This document shows, piece after piece, positions 9,114 to 17,318 of a stretch of 64,000 nucleotides of DNA; position 1 is the first letter of the stretch; every line of letters begins with the position of its first letter. Source of the stretch: an uncultured Collinsella sp. Its GTDB lineage: Bacteria > Actinomycetota > Coriobacteriia > Coriobacteriales > Coriobacteriaceae. Below the pieces are notes generated by a model. That model saw nothing but the letters and a program-made list of their open reading frames with translations. It was not told the DNA's origin and ran no database searches. The stretch spans positions 1 through 64,000 of the forward strand of contig CAUAAZ010000009.1 in assembly GCA_958427145.1 (NCBI GenBank), in the 5' to 3' direction. A program made the translations under genes and the position numbers.

Positions 9114-9234
9114 GTTCCGAGGGCTTTGGTATTTGGTCGATCGCGAGTTCCGCACGAGCCGGAGGCCACTTAATGTGGCCTCCGTGCGAGCAGGACTGTC
9201 CGAGCAGGCGACCAAATACTAAAGCCCTCGGAAC
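9114..9234 (+). other. Nested hairpin element, copy 1 (candidate structured RNA or mobile repeat)
   Basis: The outer arms at 9114-9139 and 9209-9234 form a 26-base inverted repeat with one mismatch. Inside is a core with a nine-base-pair helix GGAGGCCAC/GTGGCCTCC closed by a TTAAT loop. The helix is flanked by the asymmetric unpaired segments GAGCC and AGCA, and beyond these by CGCAC/GTGCG and GTTC/GGAC. The same core occurs at 48602-48753 with compensatory changes in the helix. It lies between the metK terminator and the serine dehydratase start, in the sense orientation of that gene. Confidence 0.6.
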
Positions 9235-9289
9235 GGCGGGACAGAGTATGCCCCGCCCCTCGGGACGACGGGATAGATAAGGAGCATCC

Positions 9290-10897
9290 ATGGCAGGCAA
9301 GCCGCAAACACTAGCTACGACCTCGGCATTCGAGATCTTGGGCCCCGTCATGGTCGGCCCCAGCTCATCACACACCGCCGGCGCCCTGCGCTGCGCCCAA
9401 GTTGCCGCCAGCCTGCTAGAAGGCCGCATTACCAAGGTCACCTTTGGCCTGTGGAACTCCTTCGCCCACACCTACCGCGGCCACGGCACCGACCGTGCGC
9501 TCGTCGCGGGCATTCTGGGCCTCGACACCGATGACGAGAACATCAAGCAGGCCTTCAACCTCGCAAGCGAGCAGGGCCTCGAATATCACTTTGACATCAA
9601 GGGCGACGACGCGTCCATCCACCCCAACACCGTCGACATCGACATGGTCGACAACACGGGCGCTACGGCACAGGTCCGCGGCGAGAGCCTGGGCGGCGGC
9701 AAGATGCGCATCAGCCGCATTAACGGCGTCGGCGTCGACATCTCGGGCATGTACTCCACACTCTTCGTGGCGCACTACGACGTCCCCGGCGTACTCGCCG
9801 CGCTCACCAACCTGCTCGCCTACGCCCACGTGAACATCGCCTTCTGCCGCACCTACCGCACCGAAGTGGGCGGCCAGGCCTACTCCGTCTTTGAGACCGA
9901 CGGCACACCCGACGACACCGTTATCCCGATGCTACGCAAGCTCGACAATGTTGATTACGCGACCTTTATCGAGCTCCCCGGTTCTGCCTCGTCGCTCTCC
10001 CCCGGCGTCTCGGCCAAGGAAATCTTCGACGACGGCGAGCAGCTGCTCGATGCGTGTGAGGAACTGGGGCTCAGCATCGGCGCCGTCATGGCCGTTCGCG
10101 AGGCGCGTCTGACCGGCGAGGCCCACGCCGTCGCCGCCATGCGCCGCGTGCTCGACGTCATGCGCGAGGAGACCACGGCCCCACTCGCAAATCCGCTGCG
10201 CTCACTCGGCGGGCTTATCGGCGGCGAGGCCAAGCTCGTCGAAGCCACCGGCCGCAACGATTTGAGTGCAAACCTGATGGGCCCCGTTCAGACCGACGCC
10301 GTGGCCCGCGCCATGGCCGTGCTCGAGCGCTCCGCCACCATGGGCGTGATCGTCGCCGCCCCCACGGCAGGCTCAGCGGGTGTTGTGCCCGGCTGCGTGC
10401 TTGCGCTCGCCGAGCGCCTGCAGCTCGACGACGAACAGGTCATGGACGCGCTCTACTGCGCAGCCGCCATCGGCCTCAACCTCACCACAAGCGCCTGCGT
10501 TGCCGGCGCCGAGGGCGGCTGCCAGGCCGAAGTCGGAAGCGCCGCCGCCATGGCAGCCGCCGCGCTGGTGCAGATGCTCGGCGGCACGCCCGATCAGGCG
10601 CTCGACGCCAGCTCCATCGCGCTAAGTAACCTGCTGGGTCTCGTTTGTGACCCCGTCGGTGGCCTCGTGGAAGTGCCCTGCCAAAACCGCAACGCCATCG
10701 GCGTGGCAGCGGCCTTTAGCTCGGCACAACTCGCCCTCGCAGGCATTAAGAGCCTGGTGCCGTTTGACCAGATGGCACATGTCATGCTCTCGGTGGGTCA
10801 CGCGTTGCCGGCAACGCTGCGCGAGACGGCAAAGGGCGGCATCGCGCAGGCTCCGGCCGCACTTTCGGCCTGTGCAAAATGCGGTGTGTGCGGGTAG
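9290..10897 (+). CDS. sdaA: L-serine dehydratase, iron-sulfur type, fused beta and alpha chains
   Basis: Deaminates L-serine to pyruvate and ammonia using a 4Fe-4S cluster. The 535-residue single chain has a beta domain (about residues 1-150, GPVMVGPSSSHTAGA) and an ACT domain (about 160-230, FVAHYDVPGVLAAL). The alpha domain covers about 240-530. Candidate cluster cysteines are in VAGAEGGCQAEVG and CDPVGGLVEVPCQNRN. The GPTQTDA-like stretch (MGPVQTDAVARA) is also typical. An AAGGAGC site precedes the ATG. The ACT domain implies control by serine or a related amino acid. The protein ends in a Cys-rich tail (CAKCGVCG). In anaerobes this enzyme feeds pyruvate fermentation. The structured element at 9114-9234 lies upstream. 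Confidence 0.93.
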   Translation: MAGKPQTLATTSAFEILGPVMVGPSSSHTAGALRCAQVAASLLEGRITKVTFGLWNSFAHTYRGHGTDRALVAGILGLDTDDENIKQAFNLASEQGLEYHFDIKGDDASIHPNTVDIDMVDNTGATAQVRGESLGGGKMRISRINGVGVDISGMYSTLFVAHYDVPGVLAALTNLLAYAHVNIAFCRTYRTEVGGQAYSVFETDGTPDDTVIPMLRKLDNVDYATFIELPGSASSLSPGVSAKEIFDDGEQLLDACEELGLSIGAVMAVREARLTGEAHAVAAMRRVLDVMREETTAPLANPLRSLGGLIGGEAKLVEATGRNDLSANLMGPVQTDAVARAMAVLERSATMGVIVAAPTAGSAGVVPGCVLALAERLQLDDEQVMDALYCAAAIGLNLTTSACVAGAEGGCQAEVGSAAAMAAAALVQMLGGTPDQALDASSIALSNLLGLVCDPVGGLVEVPCQNRNAIGVAAAFSSAQLALAGIKSLVPFDQMAHVMLSVGHALPATLRETAKGGIAQAPAALSACAKCGVCG

Positions 10898-10918
10898 TGA
10901 CCCTGAACGACTCGATAG

Positions 10919-10934
10919 TGGGACATTTGTCCCA
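10919..10934 (+). terminator. Short palindrome downstream of the serine dehydratase gene
   Basis: TGGGACATTTGTCCCA is a near-perfect palindrome 21 bases after the stop codon, followed by GCTCTTTCG. It may act as a weak terminator. The same TGGGACA/TGTCCCA arms recur with a longer loop at 52154-52186. Confidence 0.4.
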
Positions 10935-10983
10935 GCTCTTTCGAATGCCACCGTTTCCGTACCACAAACAGTAGGGCAATCCC

Positions 10984-10989
10984 TATAAT
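10984..10989 (+). promoter_or_regulatory. Possible minus-10 of the L,D-transpeptidase gene
   Basis: A perfect TATAAT lies 58 bases before the preferred start. The sequence 17 bases upstream does not match a minus-35 hexamer well. Confidence 0.4.
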
Positions 10990-11046
10990 GCAAGCCCAGT
11001 AAAAACACGATGAACCGCAAGGCGAAAATCGAAGGATATGCATACG

Positions 11047-12780
11047 ATGTCGCAAAACGATCGAACTCAACTGATTCCCGATCCGCAGCAGCCGAGCAGG
11101 CACACCGGCGGCGTTCAGTCGCCGCGTCCTATCGCGCCGAGACACGGTCAGCAGCGTAGTGCAGCAAACGCTTCCCAACGCCCGAACCAACAGCGACAGC
11201 AGCGTCAACAACGTCAGCAGCGCCAGGCAAACGGCAATGCGCCCAAGCAGCCCCCCACGCACGCTCGAGGCGATCGCGGCCCCGCGCGCAAGCCCGCCGA
11301 GAACAATAAGTCGGGCAAAAGGACGACGCTCTTTGTCGTCCTTGGTCTAATCGTCATTGTCTATATCGTAGGCGTCGTAGCGTTTTCGCAGGTAGCCTAC
11401 CCCAACACCACCATCGCCGGCGTCGACGTCTCGTTCTCCAACGCTTCGTCTGCCGCCACCAAGGTCAATTCGGCATGGAAGCACTATAAGCTCGCCGTGA
11501 CAGGCGATGACTTTAGCTGGACCTATCAGCCCGAGTCCGATGAGCCCATCGTCGACGGCGAAGCTGCCGCAAAAGAAATCATCAGCCACAACGAAGCCTT
11601 TATATGGCCGGTCCGTCTTGTGGAATCCTTAAGCGGCAAGACCAAAACAACCGCTACCTCCAACGAAGTCGATCTTGATCAAGACGTCGACCTGTCCATG
11701 CTCTCCGACACCTTTGACCAAAAGCAGTTTGAGGAGGATCTGGGCGCCGCCATCGACGAGTTTAACGAGGGCCGTTCGGGCACGTTCGAGGCCAATAGCT
11801 CCTATGACGAGCAGGCCGGCAAGTTTACCGTCGAGAAGGCGCGCTCCAACGAAAAGCTCAACCGCGAGCATGTCATTAAGTACGCCGAGCTCGAGCTTGC
11901 CTCGCTGACCGAGACCGTAGATCTTTCCAAGCTCGGCAACGATGCCTATGAGCCGCTTAATGGAACGCTGACCGATGATCAGATTCAGGCCGCATGCGAT
12001 GCCGCCAACAACTTCCTGGGCGTCAACGTGACCCTCAAGCTCAACGGGGAGGATGCCGGCAAGGTTGATGGCAGCTCCGTGTTGCAGTGGATCAGCTTTG
12101 CCGATCCGGCCAACCCCACGCTCGATACGTCGCAGATCAGCAGCTGGGCAGCCGAACTCGCCAACGGCTTTAATACCGTGGGCTCCACTCGTTGGTGGAC
12201 GCGCGCCGATGGCAAGCAGTGCGCCGTCGAAGGCGGCGACTTTGGTTGGTCCATCGACAGCAGCTCGCTCGCCAAGCAGGTCGAGGACGCCATTAACAAC
12301 AAGCAGACCGGCGAGATCGAGATCAAGTACTCCCAGAAGGCCGACACCTTTACCGCAAAGGGAGAGCCCGACTGGAAGGCGTATATCGACGTCGACCTGT
12401 CCGAGCAGCACGCGCGCTACTATGACGAGAGCGGCAATATCGTGTGGGAGGCCAACTTTATTTCCGGCAAACCGGGCGAAGACGCCACCCCCGAGGGTGT
12501 GTGGCAAATCAACAGCAACGACGGCGGCAGCACCCTAATCGGAGCCAAGGACCCCGAGACCGGTAAACCCAAATATGAGAGCCCGGTGAGCTACTGGATG
12601 CCGTTTGAGGGCAAAATGATCGGCTTCCACGACGCCACCTGGCAAAACGACAAGAGCTTCGATAACGCCGAGTCGTACAAGTGGTGCGGCAGCCACGGTT
12701 GCATCAACCTGCGCCTGGCCGACGCCAAGGCACTGCACGATTGCATCAAAGTCGGCCTGTGCGTGGTTGTCCACTCGTAG
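11047..12780 (+). CDS. Membrane-anchored L,D-transpeptidase (YkuD domain)
   Basis: Cell-wall enzyme expected to form or edit 3-3 cross-links in peptidoglycan. The 577-residue protein has a cytosolic tail of about 90 residues rich in Gln, Arg and Pro. One membrane segment follows (TTLFVVLGLIVIVYIVGVV), then a long extracellular region that looks like the VanW-associated peptidoglycan-binding type. A C-terminal YkuD domain carries the catalytic SHGCINLRLADA with Cys and an upstream His in GFHDATW. The start at 11047 (MSQNDRTQ) leaves ten bases from the AAGGA site; the ATG at 11038 is only one base away and is less likely. It may be followed by a terminator at 12850-12877. Confidence 0.88.
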   Translation: MSQNDRTQLIPDPQQPSRHTGGVQSPRPIAPRHGQQRSAANASQRPNQQRQQRQQRQQRQANGNAPKQPPTHARGDRGPARKPAENNKSGKRTTLFVVLGLIVIVYIVGVVAFSQVAYPNTTIAGVDVSFSNASSAATKVNSAWKHYKLAVTGDDFSWTYQPESDEPIVDGEAAAKEIISHNEAFIWPVRLVESLSGKTKTTATSNEVDLDQDVDLSMLSDTFDQKQFEEDLGAAIDEFNEGRSGTFEANSSYDEQAGKFTVEKARSNEKLNREHVIKYAELELASLTETVDLSKLGNDAYEPLNGTLTDDQIQAACDAANNFLGVNVTLKLNGEDAGKVDGSSVLQWISFADPANPTLDTSQISSWAAELANGFNTVGSTRWWTRADGKQCAVEGGDFGWSIDSSSLAKQVEDAINNKQTGEIEIKYSQKADTFTAKGEPDWKAYIDVDLSEQHARYYDESGNIVWEANFISGKPGEDATPEGVWQINSNDGGSTLIGAKDPETGKPKYESPVSYWMPFEGKMIGFHDATWQNDKSFDNAESYKWCGSHGCINLRLADAKALHDCIKVGLCVVVHS

Positions 12781-12849
12781 TGCAACGCGCGCATTCCTAC
12801 AACGTGGAACCGCTGCGACCAATCTAACAGTTCCGAAAGAAACCGTCCC

Positions 12850-12877
12850 ATGCGCCCGCCCCAACCGGTGGGCGCAT
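12850..12877 (+). terminator. Possible terminator after the L,D-transpeptidase gene
   Basis: An eight-base-pair stem ATGCGCCC/GGGCGCAT with a 12-base loop. There is no clear T-run, so the function is uncertain. Confidence 0.4.
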
Positions 12878-12912
12878 ATACTTATCGAGGTACTTTCTAT
12901 AAAGGAGACGCT

Positions 12913-14349
12913 ATGCCGAATGTCCCCACGACCACCCCGGGCCCGGATGATACCGAGCACACGCTCGAAGATGTCACCGAAACGATTCCTCTGATTACAA
13001 ACGTACATGCCGATAAGCAGAGCGGACGCGCGAACGATGCGACCGAGATTTCCGATGAAGAGGCATATGCCAAGCTCAAGGCAAAACGTGCCGAACGTCG
13101 ACGCAAAAAGCTCATCCGACGCGGCATTGCGGCCGGCGTCGTGGCCGCCATTGTGCTCATCGCCGTTGTCGTGACCTTAGCCATCAACGCACGGCCCGCA
13201 GGCAACAACGGGCCGGTGACCGACATGGTGACCGAGGGCACGTTTACCACAACGGTCGAGGCGAAAGGCCAGCTCAAACCCATTTCGTCCTCAGTGGTCT
13301 CCCCTTCTGTCGACGGTACGGTCGATTCGATCAACGTGCAGGCGGGCCAATCCGTCAACGAGGGCGACGTGCTTATGACCATTAAAAACGACGAGCTCGA
13401 TCGCAACGTTGCCGAGGCGCAGCGTGCAGTTGCTGCCGCTCAGGAAGACCTCGCCAACGCACAGAAAGCCGCAGCTGCCGCGCAGGCCACCCCAACGACG
13501 GACGTCGATGGAGCTTCCGCAGCGGCTGGCGTCTCCGACGCATCAGCGGACACGAACGCCGTATCGGCCGCGCAGCGCAGCCTCGCTTCGGCCCAGGCTA
13601 ACCTCGATCAGGCGAACGCCAAGGCCGCCAGCCGTACGGTCACGGCCCCGAGCTCGGGCAGCATCGTGGAGCTCAACGCCAAGGTGGGCGCCACGGTAAC
13701 AGGCGGCATGATCATGGGCGAAAGCGATACGAGCGGTGGCAAGCAGTGCATGCAGATCGCCGACCTATCCAAGATGAAGGTGACCGTGCAGGTGGGCGAA
13801 AAGGACATCGCCAAGATCGCCGTTGAGCAGAGCGCCAACGTCACGTATCCCGCGTTTCCCGATATCGTGAGCCAGGGCACCGTCACGGCTATCGCGTCGG
13901 TGGCAAACTCCGACGCCGCTAACGGTGGCGGCGGCAGCGTAACCTTTAACGTCGACATCCTCATCGAGTCGCCCGACGCGCGCCTCAAGCCGGGCATGAC
14001 GGCCGAGGTCTCGGTGGTGACCGAGCGGCTCGACGACGTAGTGATGGTTCCGACGATGGCGCTCATGACCGAAGACGGCGAACACTATTACGTCAACGTG
14101 GCGACTGATGAAGAGGGCAAGCAAACCCGTCGCGTGAAGGTGACCGTCGTGACACAAAACGACAACGAAGCCGTAGTCGGCAAGACACAGGTCAAGCGCG
14201 ACGACCAGGGCAACGAGATCAACCCCAACGTGCCGGTTACCAAGCTGCGCGATGGCGACACCCTCGTCATGGACACCGGAGCGGACGCAACGGCTGACGG
14301 CGGCTACGGCGCGGATTCGGGCAGTATGTCTGCCGACGAGGGCATGTAA
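12913..14349 (+). CDS. HlyD/MacA-type periplasmic adaptor subunit of an ABC efflux system
   Basis: Membrane-fusion-type protein that would link a MacB-type transporter to the cell exterior. The 478-residue protein has a charged cytosolic tail and one membrane segment near residues 63-85 (AAGVVAAIVLIAVVV). It continues with a biotinyl-lipoyl-like half motif (VDSINVQAGQSVNEGDVLM), an Ala/Gln-rich coiled-coil hairpin (about residues 165-235), the second lipoyl half (APSSGSIVELNAKVGATV) and beta-barrel domains. The start at 12913 has an ideal AAAGGAG site; the reading frame extends upstream without support. Its stop overlaps the ATPase start by one base (TAATG), so the three genes form an operon. 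Confidence 0.85.
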   Translation: MPNVPTTTPGPDDTEHTLEDVTETIPLITNVHADKQSGRANDATEISDEEAYAKLKAKRAERRRKKLIRRGIAAGVVAAIVLIAVVVTLAINARPAGNNGPVTDMVTEGTFTTTVEAKGQLKPISSSVVSPSVDGTVDSINVQAGQSVNEGDVLMTIKNDELDRNVAEAQRAVAAAQEDLANAQKAAAAAQATPTTDVDGASAAAGVSDASADTNAVSAAQRSLASAQANLDQANAKAASRTVTAPSSGSIVELNAKVGATVTGGMIMGESDTSGGKQCMQIADLSKMKVTVQVGEKDIAKIAVEQSANVTYPAFPDIVSQGTVTAIASVANSDAANGGGGSVTFNVDILIESPDARLKPGMTAEVSVVTERLDDVVMVPTMALMTEDGEHYYVNVATDEEGKQTRRVKVTVVTQNDNEAVVGKTQVKRDDQGNEINPNVPVTKLRDGDTLVMDTGADATADGGYGADSGSMSADEGM

Positions 14350-15122
14350 TGCGTCCCGTTATCGACATCCGCAACGTGCACCGCATCTTTGAGAGCGAGG
14401 CAGGTTGTGCCCACATCCTGCATAACGTGAGCCTGGCGGTAGATCCCGGCGAGTTCGTCGCCATTACCGGCCCTTCGGGCTCGGGCAAATCAACGCTCAT
14501 GAACATCCTAGGCTGCCTGGATAAGCCGACGGCGGGCGACTACTACCTGCAAGGGCTCAACGTGGCCGAGCTTGACGATGACGAGCTCACCGAAGTTCGC
14601 GCCCTGAGCATTGGCTTTGTCTTTCAGAGCTTCAACCTGCTGCCGCGCCTGTCGGTTATCGAAAACGTCATGCTGCCGCTGGCCTACACCAATGTGCCCC
14701 GTAGCCAGCGCGAAATGCGCGCCGTGCACGCGCTGCAGGCTGTCACGCTGCCCGTCGACCACTGGGACCACCGCATATCCGAGCTCTCGGGCGGCCAGAT
14801 GCAGCGCGTCGCCATCGCACGCGCCCTCGTCAATGACCCGCCCATCATTCTGGCCGACGAGCCGACGGGAAACCTGGACTCCGCTACCGGAGCGCTTGTG
14901 ATGGAGACCTTCCATAAGCTCCAGAAGCGCGGCAAAACCATCGTGCTTATCACACACGACCCCGGCATCGCCGCCGAGGCCGACCGTGCCGTGACCATCC
15001 GCGACGGTCGCATTCACGACGGCGCGTATATTCCACATGCACCGCGGACCCTGCGCAGGGCCGTAGATAGCCTGCCCATGATTTCCGCCTCCGCCAACCC
15101 GCCGAAAGGAGTGGTGGCATGA
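14349..15122 (+). CDS. MacB-type ABC transporter ATPase
   Basis: ATP-binding subunit of a MacAB/LolCDE-type exporter. The 257-residue protein contains Walker A (GPSGSGKST), the Q-loop region (FVFQSFNLLPRLS), the signature LSGGQMQRVAIARAL and Walker B (ILADEPTGNLDS). The H-loop His is in LITHDPGIA. The last 35 residues extend beyond the core domain. It overlaps the adaptor gene upstream and the permease gene downstream (ATGA), so translation is probably coupled. The exported substrate cannot be told from sequence; peptides, lipoproteins and drugs are all handled by this family. Confidence 0.93.
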   Translation: MRPVIDIRNVHRIFESEAGCAHILHNVSLAVDPGEFVAITGPSGSGKSTLMNILGCLDKPTAGDYYLQGLNVAELDDDELTEVRALSIGFVFQSFNLLPRLSVIENVMLPLAYTNVPRSQREMRAVHALQAVTLPVDHWDHRISELSGGQMQRVAIARALVNDPPIILADEPTGNLDSATGALVMETFHKLQKRGKTIVLITHDPGIAAEADRAVTIRDGRIHDGAYIPHAPRTLRRAVDSLPMISASANPPKGVVA

Positions 15123-16333
15123 GCGCCCGCGATCTCATCCAGGAAGCCCTTCACTCACTCGAAGCCAACAAGGGGCGCAGCCTGCTCACCATCCTGGGCA
15201 TTGTCATCGGCATCGCCTCGGTAATCGCCATGACTTCGCTCATCGGCGGCATCCAAAACAGCCTGGTCAACAGTCTGGGTCTTAATGCGGCACGCATGGT
15301 GCAAATCTATTCGTCGCAAGAACTCACCGAGTCGGACATCGAGAAGCTTCAAAAACTGGTGCCGCAGATAGAGCAGATCGGCATTGTCGACAGCGCGTAT
15401 ACCGAGTACAAGACCGGCGATAAAAGCTATACCGTCATGGCACAAGGTGTCGATAGCGACATGCTCGACGCCGTGGGGGCCAACAAGCTCGTTGCGGGGC
15501 GCACCTATTCCCAGGCCGAGTCCCAGTCAGGTTCGCGCGTGGCGCTCATCAGCCGCGGCGGCGCAGATCAGCTGTACAGCAACGAACAGGATGCGCTGGG
15601 GAAAACCATCAAGGTGTCCAACGGCGAGGTGCAGATTGTCGGCGTGATTGATGGCAGCAGCGACTCCATGGGCTCGCTCACGCTGTATATGCCACGCGAA
15701 ACCATCTCAGGCCTGTTTGGCGACGAGAATCCCTCATTCCCCAGCGTAACGGCACTTGCCGCCGAGGGCACGGACATGGATGAGCTTTGTAAGACCATCG
15801 AGTCCAAGGTGCGCGCGATGAAGGGCATCGTGGAGGATGATGAGTACGACAGTGTATCGGCGACCTCCATGAAAAGCGCCATCGATGCGCTCAACTCCTT
15901 TATGGGCGCGTTCTCGCTCATCATGGGCGCTGTCGCCAGCATCTCGCTGCTTGTCGGCGGTATCGGCATTATGAATATGATGCTCACCAACGTAACGGAG
16001 CGCATCCGCGAGATCGGTATTCGCCGTGCCTTGGGCGCCAGTCGTCGCGATATCACCGCGCAGTTTTTGGCCGAGTCTTCGGCATTGTGCATCACCGGCG
16101 GTCTGCTGGGTGTCCTGATTGGCTATCTGCTGGCCTGGGGCCTCGCGATGTTTGCCTCCGAATCTGGGATTCTTGGCGAGCTCGGTGCCAGCGGGCAAAT
16201 CACACCGAGCTTTTCAATCGCCACGGTGCTGCTGGCCTTCGCCGTCTCCGTCGGCATCGGCGTAATCTTTGGTTTCTACCCCGCTCGACGCGCGGCAAAG
16301 CTCGATCCGGTGGAGTGCCTACGCTACCAGTAA
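15119..16333 (+). CDS. MacB/FtsX-type ABC transporter permease
   Basis: Membrane subunit of the MacAB-type system. The 404-residue protein has one N-terminal membrane segment (LLTILGIVIGIASVIAM), a large extracellular MacB-PCD domain (about residues 45-260) and three C-terminal FtsX segments. The FtsX region starts with LIMGAVASISLLVGGIGIMNMML, typical of MacB, and contains ERIREIGIRRALGASRRDI, which couples to the ATPase. It ends in FYPARRAAKLDPVECLRYQ-type sequence, as MacB permeases do. It is the last gene before the repeat that marks the left edge of the corrinoid block. Confidence 0.93.
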   Translation: MSARDLIQEALHSLEANKGRSLLTILGIVIGIASVIAMTSLIGGIQNSLVNSLGLNAARMVQIYSSQELTESDIEKLQKLVPQIEQIGIVDSAYTEYKTGDKSYTVMAQGVDSDMLDAVGANKLVAGRTYSQAESQSGSRVALISRGGADQLYSNEQDALGKTIKVSNGEVQIVGVIDGSSDSMGSLTLYMPRETISGLFGDENPSFPSVTALAAEGTDMDELCKTIESKVRAMKGIVEDDEYDSVSATSMKSAIDALNSFMGAFSLIMGAVASISLLVGGIGIMNMMLTNVTERIREIGIRRALGASRRDITAQFLAESSALCITGGLLGVLIGYLLAWGLAMFASESGILGELGASGQITPSFSIATVLLAFAVSVGIGVIFGFYPARRAAKLDPVECLRYQ

Positions 16334-16345
16334 GCCACCACCAAC

Positions 16346-16413
16346 AAGTTGCGGTGAATTGGGGACTGAATATGCTATCTAGCAGCAAAAACAGACACTA
16401 TTTTACCGCAACT
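16346..16413. repeat. Intergenic repeat family A, paired copy at left edge of the corrinoid block
   Basis: The left arm AAGTTGCGGTGAATTGGGGA and the right arm ending ATTTTACCGCAACT form an imperfect inverted pair. The right arm (16394-16413) carries GACACTATTT in place of the usual ATCCCTATTT. It shares that variant only with the copy at 38380-38401. Confidence 0.75.
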
Positions 16414-16417
16414 CATT

Positions 16418-16513
16418 GAAGGGCTGTTTGCGCCAGTTCCGGGCGTCGTCCTCGAGCTATTGGTGGATGACGGGCTTGTACGGGTCGAGCTTGCTCGGGG
16501 CGTTCCTCCTCGC
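16418..16513 (-). pseudogene. Remnant of an IS21-type transposase (IstA) gene
   Basis: Reading the minus strand from 16513 gives ARRNAPSKLDPYKPVIHQ, a stop codon at 16457-16459, then LEDDARNWRKQPF. The SKLDPYKP stretch followed by an RKQ is a recognisable piece of IstA transposases. The frame is too short and contains a stop, so it is a fossil. It lies between the left direct repeat and the first corrinoid gene. Confidence 0.55.
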
Positions 16514-16523
16514 GGGCGGGATG

Positions 16524-16553
16524 GCGCGTAGGCGCGGCGAGCGCCTAGCGCGC
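16524..16553 (-). terminator. Hairpin at the end of the minus-strand corrinoid operon
   Basis: A long GC-rich stem (GCGCGTAGGCGC paired with GCGCCTAGCGCGC, one bulge) overlaps the cbiJ stop codon. It lacks a T-run and may work with other factors. Confidence 0.45.
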
Positions 16554-17318
16554 GAACTCCCGTAAAAGCGCGTCTTCCACTTCCCGAAGCGAAAGGCCCC
16601 CGCCTCCCTCGGCGGGACGGGCGACCACGATACAGCGCGCTCCCGCGTCGCGCGCGGCGGCGAGCTTCTCGGCCGTGCCGCCTACGGTTCCCGAGTCCTT
16701 GGTCACAAGCCACTGGGCGCCCACCTGCCGAAGCATCGCCTCATTGAGCTCGCGGGTGAAGGGCCCCTGCATGCCGATGACGTGCGACGGCGAAAACCCC
16801 GCGTCGAGGCACTTCGTTATAGCACCGGGCAGCGGGAGCACACGCACGAAGAAGCGCTCCGCGAAATCGGAGACGCGCGTGTAGGGAGCAAGCTCCTTGC
16901 TCCCCGTCGTGAGAAGCGCGCGACCCGGGTTCTCGGAGAGAAAGCGCGCCGCGCAGGCGATCGACTCGACCGACACGACGCCTTTGGGCAGCGCCTCGAC
17001 CGGGCGCGCAAGGCGCAGGCATCGTGCACCCACGGCGAGCGAAGCGGCCCGGATGTTGCCGCTTGCGAGCGTAGCGAAGGGATGCGTGGCGTCGACGACG
17101 ATGCGCGCGCCGGAAAGCTCGCGCTCCATGTCGGCCTCGTCGAGCCTGCCCGCAAGCACCTCGATGCCCGAATGCTCGCCCAAAAGCTCGCCTCCGTACT
17201 CGGTTGCCGCGTAGGCACGGGCGGGGATGCCCACCCCGCTCGCCCATTCGCACAGAAGGCGGCCTTCGGTGGTGCCGGCGAAGATGCGCAGCGCCGGCGC
17301 GGATGCGGGCGCCGTCAC
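16545..17318 (-). CDS. cbiJ: Precorrin-6x / cobalt-precorrin-6A reductase
   Basis: NAD(P)H-dependent reductase of the corrin ring pathway (CobK/CbiJ family). The 257-residue protein has the typical opening LRIFAGTTEGRLL, followed by YAATEYGGELL and later VVDATHPFA. The C-terminal half has WLVTKDSGTVGGTAEKL, matching the family's conserved TKxSG region. I chose a GTG start at 17318 that overlaps the cbiC stop by four bases (GTGA); the frame runs further upstream but is not conserved there. It is the last gene of the minus-strand operon. Confidence 0.88.
   Translation of the reverse strand: MTAPASAPALRIFAGTTEGRLLCEWASGVGIPARAYAATEYGGELLGEHSGIEVLAGRLDEADMERELSGARIVVDATHPFATLASGNIRAASLAVGARCLRLARPVEALPKGVVSVESIACAARFLSENPGRALLTTGSKELAPYTRVSDFAERFFVRVLPLPGAITKCLDAGFSPSHVIGMQGPFTRELNEAMLRQVGAQWLVTKDSGTVGGTAEKLAAARDAGARCIVVARPAEGGGGLSLREVEDALLREFAR

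Larger units (their letters stand above)
8947..9289. other. Intergenic region between metK and the serine dehydratase gene
   Basis: The 343 bases contain the metK terminator (8984-9019) and the nested structured element at 9114-9234. Between and after these I see no gene. Confidence 0.6.

Noticed and set aside
9114..9234. Retron ncRNA or CRISPR-like array for the nested hairpins
   Set aside because: No reverse transcriptase, Cas gene or regularly spaced direct repeats are nearby. The structure is a single nested hairpin.
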